A DNA stretch of 64,000 bases from Sphingobacteriales bacterium UTBCD1. Lineage in GTDB: Bacteria; Bacteroidota; Bacteroidia; Chitinophagales; Chitinophagaceae. Within the stretch, counting starts at the first letter, position 1. Each line of letters opens with the position of its first letter. The notes under the pieces were generated by a model. That model made no database searches and was not told where the DNA came from. It saw only the letters and a list, made by a program, of their open reading frames with translations. Shown piece by piece: positions 26,758 to 35,300 of the stretch. Made by a program: the position numbers and the translations under genes. The stretch is taken from contig MWTC01000015.1 in NCBI GenBank assembly GCA_002066995.1, positions 1 through 64,000 on the forward strand, read 5' to 3'.

Positions 26758-28074
26758 TCAGAGCTTCTCCAGCATATCCACTACCTTTTCCTTTTTCAGG
26801 ATGAAATAACCAAAGCGGTCGTTGCTTATACCTTCCTTCAGTTTGTAAGTGAACACCAGTTGCTCATCTTTTACTATGGTCTCGAAATACTGAAAACTGA
26901 TGTTGGGATGCACTTTAAGTTCCTCTCCGATCTCGTACAGGTGAGTGGTCAGGATAAAAAGGGAGTTTTTTATTTTGATCAGTCCTTTGATCACGGTGCT
27001 GGAACATTTCATGGCATCCTGCACGTTGGTCCCTTTGAACAGCTCATCAATCAGCACCAGCCATTTCCTTCCGTCATTGATCTTTTCGATCGTATTTTTT
27101 ATCCGTTGCACTTCATTGAAGAAGAAGCTTTCTCCTTTGGCAATATTGTCCACTACATTGATATTGCTCAACAGCCCGTCGAATAAAGTAAGTTTCATTT
27201 GTTGTGCAGGCACGCCCATTCCAATGTGTGCAAGAAAAACGGCAACGCCTACGGATTTGATCAGGGTGCTTTTCCCTGCCATATTGGCCCCGGTGAGGAA
27301 AAGAAAATTATGTTTAGGATCCATGTGCAGGTCATAAGCCACGGGATCAGGGATCAGCAGGTGATACAATCCTTTGGCATCTATCAAAGGAGTCTCCTGT
27401 TCCACAAATTCAGGAAAACCGAGATCGAATTTTTTAATGGCAAATGCCATCGAATACCACGCATCCAGCCTGCTGAAGATATCTATCAGGCCCAGTGTAT
27501 CGTTCTTATATTTTCCTCTCAGGTAATAAGCGAAGTACAGGTTTTGCCTTTTTGAAAATTCCTGCCCGGGCCTGGTCAGAGAAAGTTTTTGCAACGGCGC
27601 TTCGCCAAGAAGCCGGGTGATCCGCTCAATATAGATGCGAATGTTTGGAGAAAGTTCCACCCCTTCCAGCAGATCGGCAATACCTTTCAGTCCCCTGTAA
27701 AAATCAGCAAAGTGTTTTACGCTGTACCGGATCATGGAATAATCGGGTCCGTGCAGCCATTTATAAATAGAGCTGTTGAGAGCGTTGGGCTTTCCCGGTA
27801 CCGGATCCAGTTCATAAGCCATGAATTTTTCGATCATCAGTATGGTACCGTTGCTGATATCGTTAGGCCAGTCTTTGATGTGTTCCGAAAGTGAACGTAT
27901 CACTTTCTGTATGGCAAGAATTTTTTTCAGGTCGGATTGCGGCTCAGTGAATACTTTGCGCAACCATTCCCTTCCGCCGGAAGTTTTGGTGAAATTCAGC
28001 TTATGGAAAATAGAATATTCTTCCTCGTGATGAAAGATTGAAATATCGTTGAAAGATGTTTTGTCTATTTCCAT
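26758..28074 (-). CDS. MutS-like DNA mismatch-repair ATPase homologue (core and ATPase domains only)
   Basis: 438-residue protein with the lever/core domain and ABC-type ATPase of the MutS superfamily but no mismatch-binding N-terminal domain. Walker A is TGANMAGKST (261-270). Walker B is KWLVLIDELFKGTN (about 337-350), and ILTTHLYEI carries the switch His. The absence of domain I means it is unlikely to recognise mismatches directly; short MutS relatives are frequent in Bacteroidota and their function is poorly known. It is the gene immediately downstream of the second four-helix-bundle locus. Confidence 0.88.
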   Translation of the reverse strand: MEIDKTSFNDISIFHHEEEYSIFHKLNFTKTSGGREWLRKVFTEPQSDLKKILAIQKVIRSLSEHIKDWPNDISNGTILMIEKFMAYELDPVPGKPNALNSSIYKWLHGPDYSMIRYSVKHFADFYRGLKGIADLLEGVELSPNIRIYIERITRLLGEAPLQKLSLTRPGQEFSKRQNLYFAYYLRGKYKNDTLGLIDIFSRLDAWYSMAFAIKKFDLGFPEFVEQETPLIDAKGLYHLLIPDPVAYDLHMDPKHNFLFLTGANMAGKSTLIKSVGVAVFLAHIGMGVPAQQMKLTLFDGLLSNINVVDNIAKGESFFFNEVQRIKNTIEKINDGRKWLVLIDELFKGTNVQDAMKCSSTVIKGLIKIKNSLFILTTHLYEIGEELKVHPNISFQYFETIVKDEQLVFTYKLKEGISNDRFGYFILKKEKVVDMLEKL

Positions 28075-28180
28075 GAGTGAAAAGGATCAGTACTTAATTT
28101 TTTAATATTAAAACCATAAATATCAAATCACAAATCTCAAAAAAAAATAAAAATTTAAAAGTCCTTTGACTGTTAGTTTT

Positions 28181-28191
28181 CAATTTTCATT
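28181..28191. repeat. Left copy of an 11-bp direct repeat flanking locus B
   Basis: CAATTTTCATT, identical to 28681-28691. With the preceding TTTT it aligns over about 15 bases with the right copy. It could be a target-site duplication of the pyrC 3' end, but the sequence is AT-rich and a chance match is possible. Confidence 0.5.
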
Positions 28192-28212
28192 GTTTCTGGT
28201 TTATCAAAGTTT

Positions 28213-28262
28213 GGAATTTGATTTTTGGTACTTAGAATTTATTTGATCTTTGGTATTTACTG
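28213..28262. repeat. Degenerate direct word repeat left of locus B gene
   Basis: Two adjacent related units of about 22-27 bases contain TTTGATTTTTGGTACTT and TTTGATCTTTGGTATTT. Similar words (CTTTGGTGCTTGA and ATTTGATTTTTG) recur on the right side of the gene at about 28648-28672. Confidence 0.5.
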
Positions 28263-28271
28263 ATTTATTAC

Positions 28272-28637
28272 TTAATCATCTTTCCTGTTATTCAAGATTG
28301 CAGTAAAAATTAAAATAAATTCTTTTGCTTCCTGCCTCAGTGCCTTTCTTTCTTCTTCCATTGTATCAGAACCATCAGTTATGATGAGCCTGAGCCAATA
28401 GGCAGACTCTTTTGATTCTTTTCTGCATATTTTTATTTTCATTTTAAAATCCTTATTCCCTAAGCTTTCATTCGCTTCAATATAATTTGCACCGGGTGAA
28501 CTTCCTGAACGAATCAACTGGGACACATATTCATAGTTTGCAGAGTTTTTGGGGAGTTTTAAACAGAAATCCCTTATCCTTTCTGCAAATTTTCCAGTGC
28601 GCTCTTCAAGATCATATATTTTACTTTCTTTTTCCAA
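28272..28637 (-). CDS. Four-helix-bundle protein (S23/Avd-like), locus B
   Basis: 121-residue helical protein of the S23/four-helix-bundle family. Recognisable motifs are YDLEERTGKFAERIRDFCLK in helix 1, SQLIRSGSSPGANYIEANES at the helix 2 loop (the family hallmark RSG-S-x-GANY-E), KIKICRKESKESAYWLRL in helix 3, and a charged C-terminal helix. It aligns with the locus A protein at the SGxSxGAN and KI-I-x-EE/KE-YW positions but is clearly diverged, so the two are not recent copies. The ATG at 28637 is preceded by an A-rich sequence. Relatives bind RNA or a reverse transcriptase; no reverse transcriptase is in this window. Confidence 0.9.
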   Translation of the reverse strand: MEKESKIYDLEERTGKFAERIRDFCLKLPKNSANYEYVSQLIRSGSSPGANYIEANESLGNKDFKMKIKICRKESKESAYWLRLIITDGSDTMEEERKALRQEAKEFILIFTAILNNRKDD

Positions 28638-28680
28638 TTCTTATTTCTTTGGTGCTTGATATTTGATTTTTGAGATTTTC

Positions 28681-28691
28681 CAATTTTCATT
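28681..28691. repeat. Right copy of the 11-bp direct repeat, overlapping the pyrC stop
   Basis: CAATTTTCATT on the plus strand; bases 28687-28689 are the pyrC stop codon read from the minus strand. It is paired with 28181-28191. Confidence 0.5.
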
Positions 28692-30111
28692 TGTCAAATA
28701 TCAACCTTTGTCCTTTTATGGATTCATTCCATCTTATATGCCTTTCGTTTTCCTCATCACAGCTATAAACTAAATTCCCGTTTACAAAAGTCTTGCTGAT
28801 AGAAGCAGGAAATTCAAATTGTTCCAGGGGGCTCCAGCCACATTTATATAAGATATTTTCTTTGGATACCCTTGTTGTTTGGTTCAGGTCAACGATCACC
28901 AGGTCTGCAAAGTAGCCTTCCCTGATATAACCTCTTTCTTTTATGAGGAAGCAATCGGCAACAGAATGACTCATCTTTTCTGCAATCTTTTCCAATGAAA
29001 TTCTGCCTTGCCTGTAATAGTACAACATCAGCAAAAGTGAGTGTTGTACCAGGGGTAATCCGGCTGCTCCTTCCAGGCCTCCGGCAAGAGGATTTATTTT
29101 GTCATCACAATTTGGCCAGCAGGATGCAAATGCATGGTTGTGGGGAAGTTTTTCATTCAGCAAATGAGGCGCATGATCCGTGGCGATCACATCCAGCCGG
29201 TCATCCAGCAAGGCTTTCCATAATGCTTCTTTATTGTTGGGTGATTTGATGGCAGGATTGCATTTGATCAGGTTTCCGAAACGTTCATAGTCATTGGCTG
29301 TAAAATGAAGATGGTGTACACAAACTTCTGCCGTGATCCGCTTTTCTTTCAGCGGGACATTGTTGGTGAAGAGTGATAATTCCTTTTCAGTGGTGAGATG
29401 GAGTATGTGCAGCCGGGTGTTATATTTTTTCGCTATGCTTACTGCATAGGATGATGAAGCATAGCAGCCTTCTTCTGAACGGATAAGCGGATGGTCGGAA
29501 GCGGCCAATTCTTTATTCGCTGCTTTCAGTTTTTCATAGTTGGCTTTGATGATCTTCTCATTTTCACAATGAGTGGCGATCAGTAATTCGCTTTCTTTAA
29601 AAATTCTGTCCAGCGTGTTAGGATTATCCACCAGCAGGTTTCCGGTAGAAGAGCCCATGAAGATCTTGATACCACAGACCTCATTCTTTTTTTCATTTGT
29701 TTTCAGCGCTTCCTCTGCATTTTCATTGGAAGTGCCCATGTAAAAGGAATAATTGGCCAGCGAAACGTTACGGGCAATCTCATATTTATCTTCGAGCAGC
29801 TCTTGTGTGAATGCAGGCGGAATGGTATTCGGCATTTCCATAAAGCTGGTGACGCCGCCGGCCACTGCTGCTTTGGATTCGGTATAGATAGTTGCTTTAT
29901 GTGTCAATCCCGGCTCGCGGAAATGCACCTGGTCATCTATGCAGCCCGGGAAAAGATATTTACCCTCACCATTGATCTCATGATAATTTGTGCCCGGCAG
30001 TGAAATTTGCGGTCCTACTTTTTCAATCCTTTCGCCATGAATCAGCACATCGGCAGTTTTAATTTCACATTCGTTGACAACCTGTATGTTCTTAATCAGA
30101 TATTTTTGCAT
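28687..30111 (-). CDS. pyrC: Dihydroorotase-type amidohydrolase
   Basis: 474-residue amidohydrolase matching class I dihydroorotase, which closes N-carbamoyl-aspartate to dihydroorotate in pyrimidine synthesis. Visible landmarks are PGCIDDQVHFREPGLTHKA (residues 55-73), the binding segment ATHCENEK, LHILHLTT, and the catalytic region DVIATDHAPH. The usual metal motif is DxHxH; here it reads D-D-Q-V-H, with Gln61 replacing the first His. From memory, Bacteroidota dihydroorotases commonly show this form, so I do not take it as inactivation. The last codons and stop lie in the repeat bordering the four-helix-bundle element. Confidence 0.88.
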   Translation of the reverse strand: MQKYLIKNIQVVNECEIKTADVLIHGERIEKVGPQISLPGTNYHEINGEGKYLFPGCIDDQVHFREPGLTHKATIYTESKAAVAGGVTSFMEMPNTIPPAFTQELLEDKYEIARNVSLANYSFYMGTSNENAEEALKTNEKKNEVCGIKIFMGSSTGNLLVDNPNTLDRIFKESELLIATHCENEKIIKANYEKLKAANKELAASDHPLIRSEEGCYASSSYAVSIAKKYNTRLHILHLTTEKELSLFTNNVPLKEKRITAEVCVHHLHFTANDYERFGNLIKCNPAIKSPNNKEALWKALLDDRLDVIATDHAPHLLNEKLPHNHAFASCWPNCDDKINPLAGGLEGAAGLPLVQHSLLLMLYYYRQGRISLEKIAEKMSHSVADCFLIKERGYIREGYFADLVIVDLNQTTRVSKENILYKCGWSPLEQFEFPASISKTFVNGNLVYSCDEENERHIRWNESIKGQRLIFDK

Positions 30112-30140
30112 ATTTTGTCACCGGAATCAATTCCTATTTC

Positions 30141-31883
30141 ATGCAATTTAAACAAACCCTTGTAAGACTAACTCTTATTCTTTTTCCTGCAGCCTGTTTT
30201 TCACAAACCACTTATTTGTCTAAAGATGATAAGGCGTATATTCTGCTGGAGAGATTAGAGATCAAAGCCCAAAGCGATTCTGTATTGAATTTTTCGAAAA
30301 CAAAACCTTTCAGCAGGAAAACGGATATTCCTGTATTGGAAAAGTATTTTACAGCAGGACAACTTGTTCATTCTGCCGGTGAAATACCCGTAACAGCAGA
30401 TGAGAGAACCCGAATGATTGATGAAGTGGGCGCATCACTCAGCAAAGTGGACCTGTACAATGCACAGCAGGTGTTGATGGGTAATGCGGAATGGACGGGC
30501 CTGAGATTTTCAAGCAAAAAACCTATAGCAAAAAGATTTTACACTTCCCCGGCAAACTTGTATGAAGTGCATGTAAAGGATTTTGATCTGATCATTAATC
30601 CGCTGATCCGGTTTTCCGTGTCAAAAGAAAGGAATAATGATCAACGGCTTTTTCTGAATTCAAGGGGATTGTATGTACGGGGAAAGATTGCAAACAAGAT
30701 CGGTTTTTATGCCACTGTATCGGACAACCAGGAACGGGATCCGCTATATGTGCAGCAATGGATCAATAAATGGAAGGCAGTGCCGGGTGAAGGATTTTAC
30801 AAAACATTCAAAGCAGCGGGCGGCGTGGATTATTTTGATGCGCAGGGGTATTTCACTTTTAATGTGGCCAAGTACATTAACGTGCAATTTGGATATGACA
30901 GGAATTTCATCGGGAATGGTTACCGCAGTTTATTCCTGAGCGACTATGGGAGCCCGTATCTTTTTTTAAAACTGAATACCAGGATATGGAAGATCAACTA
31001 CCAGAATTTATTTATGGAACTGGCTGCTTCCGATACTGTAATCGGTGATCATGTCGGGATAAAAAAATATGCCGCTATGCATCACCTTGATGTGGACGTA
31101 ACAAAGTGGTTGAATATCGGGTTATTTGAAGGAATTACATTTGGCCGCAAAGGCCATTTTGATTTTGGTTACCTGAACCCGATTATTTTTTACCGTGCGG
31201 CAGAACAGCAAAACGGGAGTTATGATAAATCACATGCCGGCCTGGATATTAAAGCCAATGTGGCAAAGCGCTTCCAGTTTTACGGCCAGTTTTTCCTGGA
31301 TGAATTTGTGCTGAAAGAAATAAAAGCCAACCGGGGATTCTGGGCAAATAAATGGGGGATTCAGATGGGCGCAAAATATATTGATGCATTTAATATCAAA
31401 AATCTTGATCTGCAGGTAGAGGCCAATCGTGTCCGGCCCTTTACCTATTCGCATGGGGATTCAATAGGTGATTATTCACATTATAACCAGCCGCTTGCCC
31501 ATCCGTTGGGGGCAAATTTCAAAGAGTTCATCGGGATTGCACGGTATCAACCCGCACCCAAATGGCTGGTTGAAGCAAAACTGATCCATTATATTCAGGG
31601 TAGGGATTCCAGCAGTGAAAGCTATGGAAGTAATATATTTCTGCCCTACCGTCCTCCCTACCGGACCGAAGATTATGGGTTTTTTATTGGAAGCGGTTGG
31701 AAGACCGATGTCACGTATGCATCGCTGTTGGTTTCGTATGAACTGAAGGAAAACCTGTTTTTGGAAATCACCGGGATTATCCGGAAGCAGGAAACGAAGA
31801 CGCCACCAATCACTTCTGCCAATACTTCAATTGTTTCTTTTGGTGTAAGATGGAATATGCAGCGAAGGGAGTTTGCGTTTTGA
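30141..31883 (+). CDS. Outer-membrane beta-barrel protein, Wzi/RemB-like
   Basis: 580-residue exported protein. The signal peptide is about 1-21 (LTLILFPAACFS, cleavage before QT). After a polar region (about 25-130) the rest alternates as beta-barrel strands, with motifs GFYATVSDNQERDP, QFGYDRNFIGNGYRSLFLSD and YQNLFMEL that resemble the capsule-assembly Wzi fold and the Flavobacterium gliding protein RemB. The C-terminus ends in an aromatic (REFAF), normal for barrel proteins. It is divergent from pyrC across 29 bases. Roles in surface polysaccharide attachment or gliding are only suggested by family. Confidence 0.75.
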   Translation: MQFKQTLVRLTLILFPAACFSQTTYLSKDDKAYILLERLEIKAQSDSVLNFSKTKPFSRKTDIPVLEKYFTAGQLVHSAGEIPVTADERTRMIDEVGASLSKVDLYNAQQVLMGNAEWTGLRFSSKKPIAKRFYTSPANLYEVHVKDFDLIINPLIRFSVSKERNNDQRLFLNSRGLYVRGKIANKIGFYATVSDNQERDPLYVQQWINKWKAVPGEGFYKTFKAAGGVDYFDAQGYFTFNVAKYINVQFGYDRNFIGNGYRSLFLSDYGSPYLFLKLNTRIWKINYQNLFMELAASDTVIGDHVGIKKYAAMHHLDVDVTKWLNIGLFEGITFGRKGHFDFGYLNPIIFYRAAEQQNGSYDKSHAGLDIKANVAKRFQFYGQFFLDEFVLKEIKANRGFWANKWGIQMGAKYIDAFNIKNLDLQVEANRVRPFTYSHGDSIGDYSHYNQPLAHPLGANFKEFIGIARYQPAPKWLVEAKLIHYIQGRDSSSESYGSNIFLPYRPPYRTEDYGFFIGSGWKTDVTYASLLVSYELKENLFLEITGIIRKQETKTPPITSANTSIVSFGVRWNMQRREFAF

Positions 31884-31887
31884 TAAT

Positions 31888-31941
31888 CGAATCATATTGC
31901 ATAAGCGCCAAAATATATTTTTGAAACTGCAAGTTTCGAAG
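31888..31941. repeat. Degenerate dispersed repeat, copy 1
   Basis: It shares ATCATATT, ATAAGC and GAAA-TG-AGTTT-GAAG blocks, in the same order and with almost the same spacing, with 36006-36060. A third partial copy with only the last block is at 32042-32060. Confidence 0.4.
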
Positions 31942-32245
31942 TGCTGTTTGAAATTTCGCCTTTTGGTTAAATGATCTTATCCTGTTTATTTACTTTCTTT
32001 AGTGCTGTTCCGTTATGGAGCAGTGAAAGAAATAAAAAATTGAAACAGTAAGTTTCGGAAGACCTGATGCTTAATTCCTGCATCACTTATGTCCCTAATA
32101 TCAAAATGAAAAATTTTCTGTGTTTAAAACTTTACCTGCTAATCTTGCGGTAAATGTATTTCGTGCCTTTACAAAACATGAGTTATGTTTAATGAATCAT
32201 ATCAAAAGAATGACTTATTAAAATATTCTTTTATTTCAATTATTT

Positions 32246-32276
32246 TTTGCCCGTATAAAATCACTTTCTATATTTG
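32246..32276 (+). promoter_or_regulatory. Bacteroidota-type promoter for the EEP nuclease gene
   Basis: TTTG at 32246-32249 and TATATTTG at 32269-32276, separated by 19 bases, fit the consensus TTTG-N19-TAnnTTTG fully. The predicted transcript would have a leader of about 105 bases. Confidence 0.65.
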
Positions 32277-32389
32277 AAAATACATCCATCATAAATCAGA
32301 TTTTATCTTCACTCAAACCATGTGATTCGCTGATGCCGTATTAAACTTTTTCTTCTGACTCTCTTTTTTTAATTTTTAAAAACTATTTT

Positions 32390-35300
32390 ATGAGAAAACT
32401 TTACTCATTTGTTCTTTTGTTATTGGTTCTGCTTTGTCAATGCATTTTTGTTTCAGCACAGGTGACGCTCACTACATCACCTTACACTGAAAATTTTAAT
32501 GGTATTGGAAGTGGTCTTCCTGCCGGCTTTGGAATTTATACAGGTGCTACAACCTCAGCATTAGGCTCCCCGGCTACGCTTACAACAGCAGCAACTGCCT
32601 GGTCCAATTCTACGGGTGCATTTAAGAATTTTGCTTCGGCAACAGCAGGTTCTTCTGCCAGTTCTGCTCAGCAAAGCAGTGCAACAGACCGTGCATTGGG
32701 CGTAAGACAAACGGGGTCGTTTGGTGATCCTGGTGCAGCTTTCGTGTTCCAGGTTACTAATACTCTCGGGAGATCCGATTTTAAATTGTCTTTTGATCTG
32801 CAATCCCTGGATGCAGCAAGTCCCAGGACTACAACCTGGAAAGTGCAATACGGAATCGGCGCCAGTCCTTCAGTTTTTACGGATGCCGGAAGTATCACGG
32901 GAACACTTACAGCGGGAGGCAGCTCTTTTACCAATAATTCCATCAGCGTGAATTTCGGAACTGCTTTGGATGAACAAAATGATATAGTTACCATAAGGAT
33001 CGTTACTCTTTCTGCTACAACAGGGAGCGGAAGCAGGGCATCATCTGCCATTGATAATTTTTCACTGTCATGGACCGATGTGAATCCGAATGCTCCCAAA
33101 CTGACACTCACTGATGCTTCAGCAAACACCATTACTGCAATTAATTTTCCACTCACTGCCATGAACAGCAGCTCTGTACAATCTTATATTCTGGATGGAA
33201 GCAATCTTGCAGGCAATGCGGAAATATCTGTAACAGGTACCGGGTTCAGTGTTTCTGATGACAATATAAATTTCAATACTTCATTAAGCATTCCTCCGTC
33301 AAGCGGTACGGTTAATAAAACGATTTATGTGAAGTTTGCCCCATCAACTGCTTCTGCTTACAACGGAACAATTGCACATACCAGCTCCGGGGCAGCAGAA
33401 AAAGATCTTTCGCTTTCCGGGCTTGCTTTTGATCCATCCAATATAAGTTTTGATTTCAATACCTGTTCCAACGGTGGTGCACCCGGTTCGGGATTTATTC
33501 AATATAGCGTGACAGGCGCCCAGATATGGTCTTGTACCAGCTTTGGCAGAAACAACAGCAATGGAGTAAACATCAACGGCTATGCCAACAGCACAGCCAA
33601 TGATAATGAAGACTGGCTGATCTCCCCGAAACTTGATCTGAGTAATTATGCTAATTTCCCGATACTGAGTTTCTGGAGCAGGGGAGAATTTAACGGGCCT
33701 TCACTCACCTTATGGGCTTCTGTTGATTATGACGGGTCGGGCAATCCAGATAATTTTACATGGACACAATTGAATGCCAATTTTCCTCCATTGAATAATA
33801 CCTGGACTCAAAGCACCGGAATTGACCTTACCATTTACAAGAACACGCCGGTCTATATTGCATTCAAGTATGTGTCGGGCACAGATGCCGGAGCTGCAAG
33901 ATGGACAGTGGATGATATGGCTATTACCAATAGCACCCAGATTTTTTCTGCAACTCCTTCCATGCTATATTTTGGAGAACAATCAGCCGGAACTCAGTCG
34001 GCAGGGAAATCTGTCCTGGTACATTCTGTCGGCTATGGAGACGTGACGGTAAATGCACCGGCCAATTATTCTGTATCATCAGATAATAGTTCATTTTCGT
34101 CCAGTATTATAATCCCGGAAGCATCAGCACAGTCCGGGGCAACTATTTATGTCAGGTTTGCACCGGCAAGTAAGCAACTGATCATTGCAGACACGGTAAT
34201 ATTTACAAACGGTACCGACCTGAATGTAAAAGCTGTTGTAGTCTCAGGTAGTTCCTATCCAAAATCTGAGACACTTGATGCTGCTTGTTATAATTTGAGT
34301 TTCTTCGGATCTTCCGGTTCAAGTGCAATTGTCAGAACACCGCAACAAATCACTGACCAGATCAACAATATCGCCACTGTTTTCCAGCATCTGAACATAG
34401 ATGTTGCAGGATTTGAGGAAATGTCCAGTGAAAGCAGCCTGAGTTCAATGGTGAGCCAGTTGAATTCGATCAGCGGCCAGAATTATTCTACTGTGGTGTC
34501 TGACAGGTATTCTTATTATTTCCAGGCGCCGGATCCTAATTATCCGCCGCAAAAAATAGGATTCCTGTACAATACAGCTACCATGGCATTGTCTGCCACA
34601 GAACCGCCGAGAGCTATGTTCAGAGATCTTTATAATGATATTCTTAATAATAATGTGACCCTCACTAATTACCCGGGAGGGAACAGTTCCAGTTTCTGGG
34701 CATCGGGCAGGTTACCATACATGGCAACATTTACAACAAATATTAACGGAGTTAATAAAAAGATCCGTGTTATAGTGATCCATGCCAAGGCAGGAGCAGA
34801 CCAGGCCTCGTATGACCGGAGAAAATATGATGCCCAGGTTCTGAAAGATTCCATTGATGCATATTACCTGAATGACAATGTGATCATACTGGGTGATTAT
34901 AACGACCGGTTTGTAAGTTCGATTACAAACGGGCAACAATCCTCCTACCAGGCATTTATTTCAGATAATACACATTACATGCCGCTCACTTATCAGTTGG
35001 ATCTGGCAGGGCAGACAAGCTTCCCGGGTGACAATGGAATGATTGATCAGATCATGATCACCCAACCGCTGTTTCCAACTTATCTGAATGGTTCCACTCA
35101 GATAGAACCTGCCAATACATACATTTCACCTTACAATAAAGTAGTAGCCTCTGATCATCTGCCTGTTTATTCAAGATTCGATATTCAGCAGGTATTGCCG
35201 GTAACACTTGTAAACTTCTCCGGCAAGGCGGTGGAAAATTCTGTTCTGCTCACCTGGACAACTGCAGCTGAATTCAATAATGACCGCTTCCTCGTTCAGC

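Larger units (their letters stand above)
28118..28691 (-). mobile_element. Putative inserted element: four-helix-bundle gene inside AT-rich word repeats
   Basis: Between the MutS-like gene and pyrC, a four-helix-bundle gene is bracketed by AT-rich repeated words. A perfect 12-bp inverted repeat, AAATCTCAAAAA, lies at 28132-28143 and (inverted) at 28667-28678. Direct repeats also bracket the gene: CAATTTTCATT at 28181-28191 and 28681-28691 (exactly 500 bases apart), and ATTTGATTTTTG at 28216-28227 and 28661-28672. The right copy of the 11-mer overlaps the pyrC stop codon. The overall plan matches the element at 22 kb although the repeat sequence is different. The boundaries are approximate and mobility is inferred. 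Confidence 0.4.
31884..32389. other. Intergenic region upstream of the EEP nuclease gene
   Basis: A 506-base AT-rich stretch without a convincing ORF. It contains a degenerate repeat unit (31888-31941) that also occurs at 36006-36060, a third partial copy (32042-32060), and an imperfect hairpin between about 31985 and 32035. A good Bacteroidota promoter lies at 32246-32276, followed by a 110-base leader before the next ATG. Confidence 0.6.
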
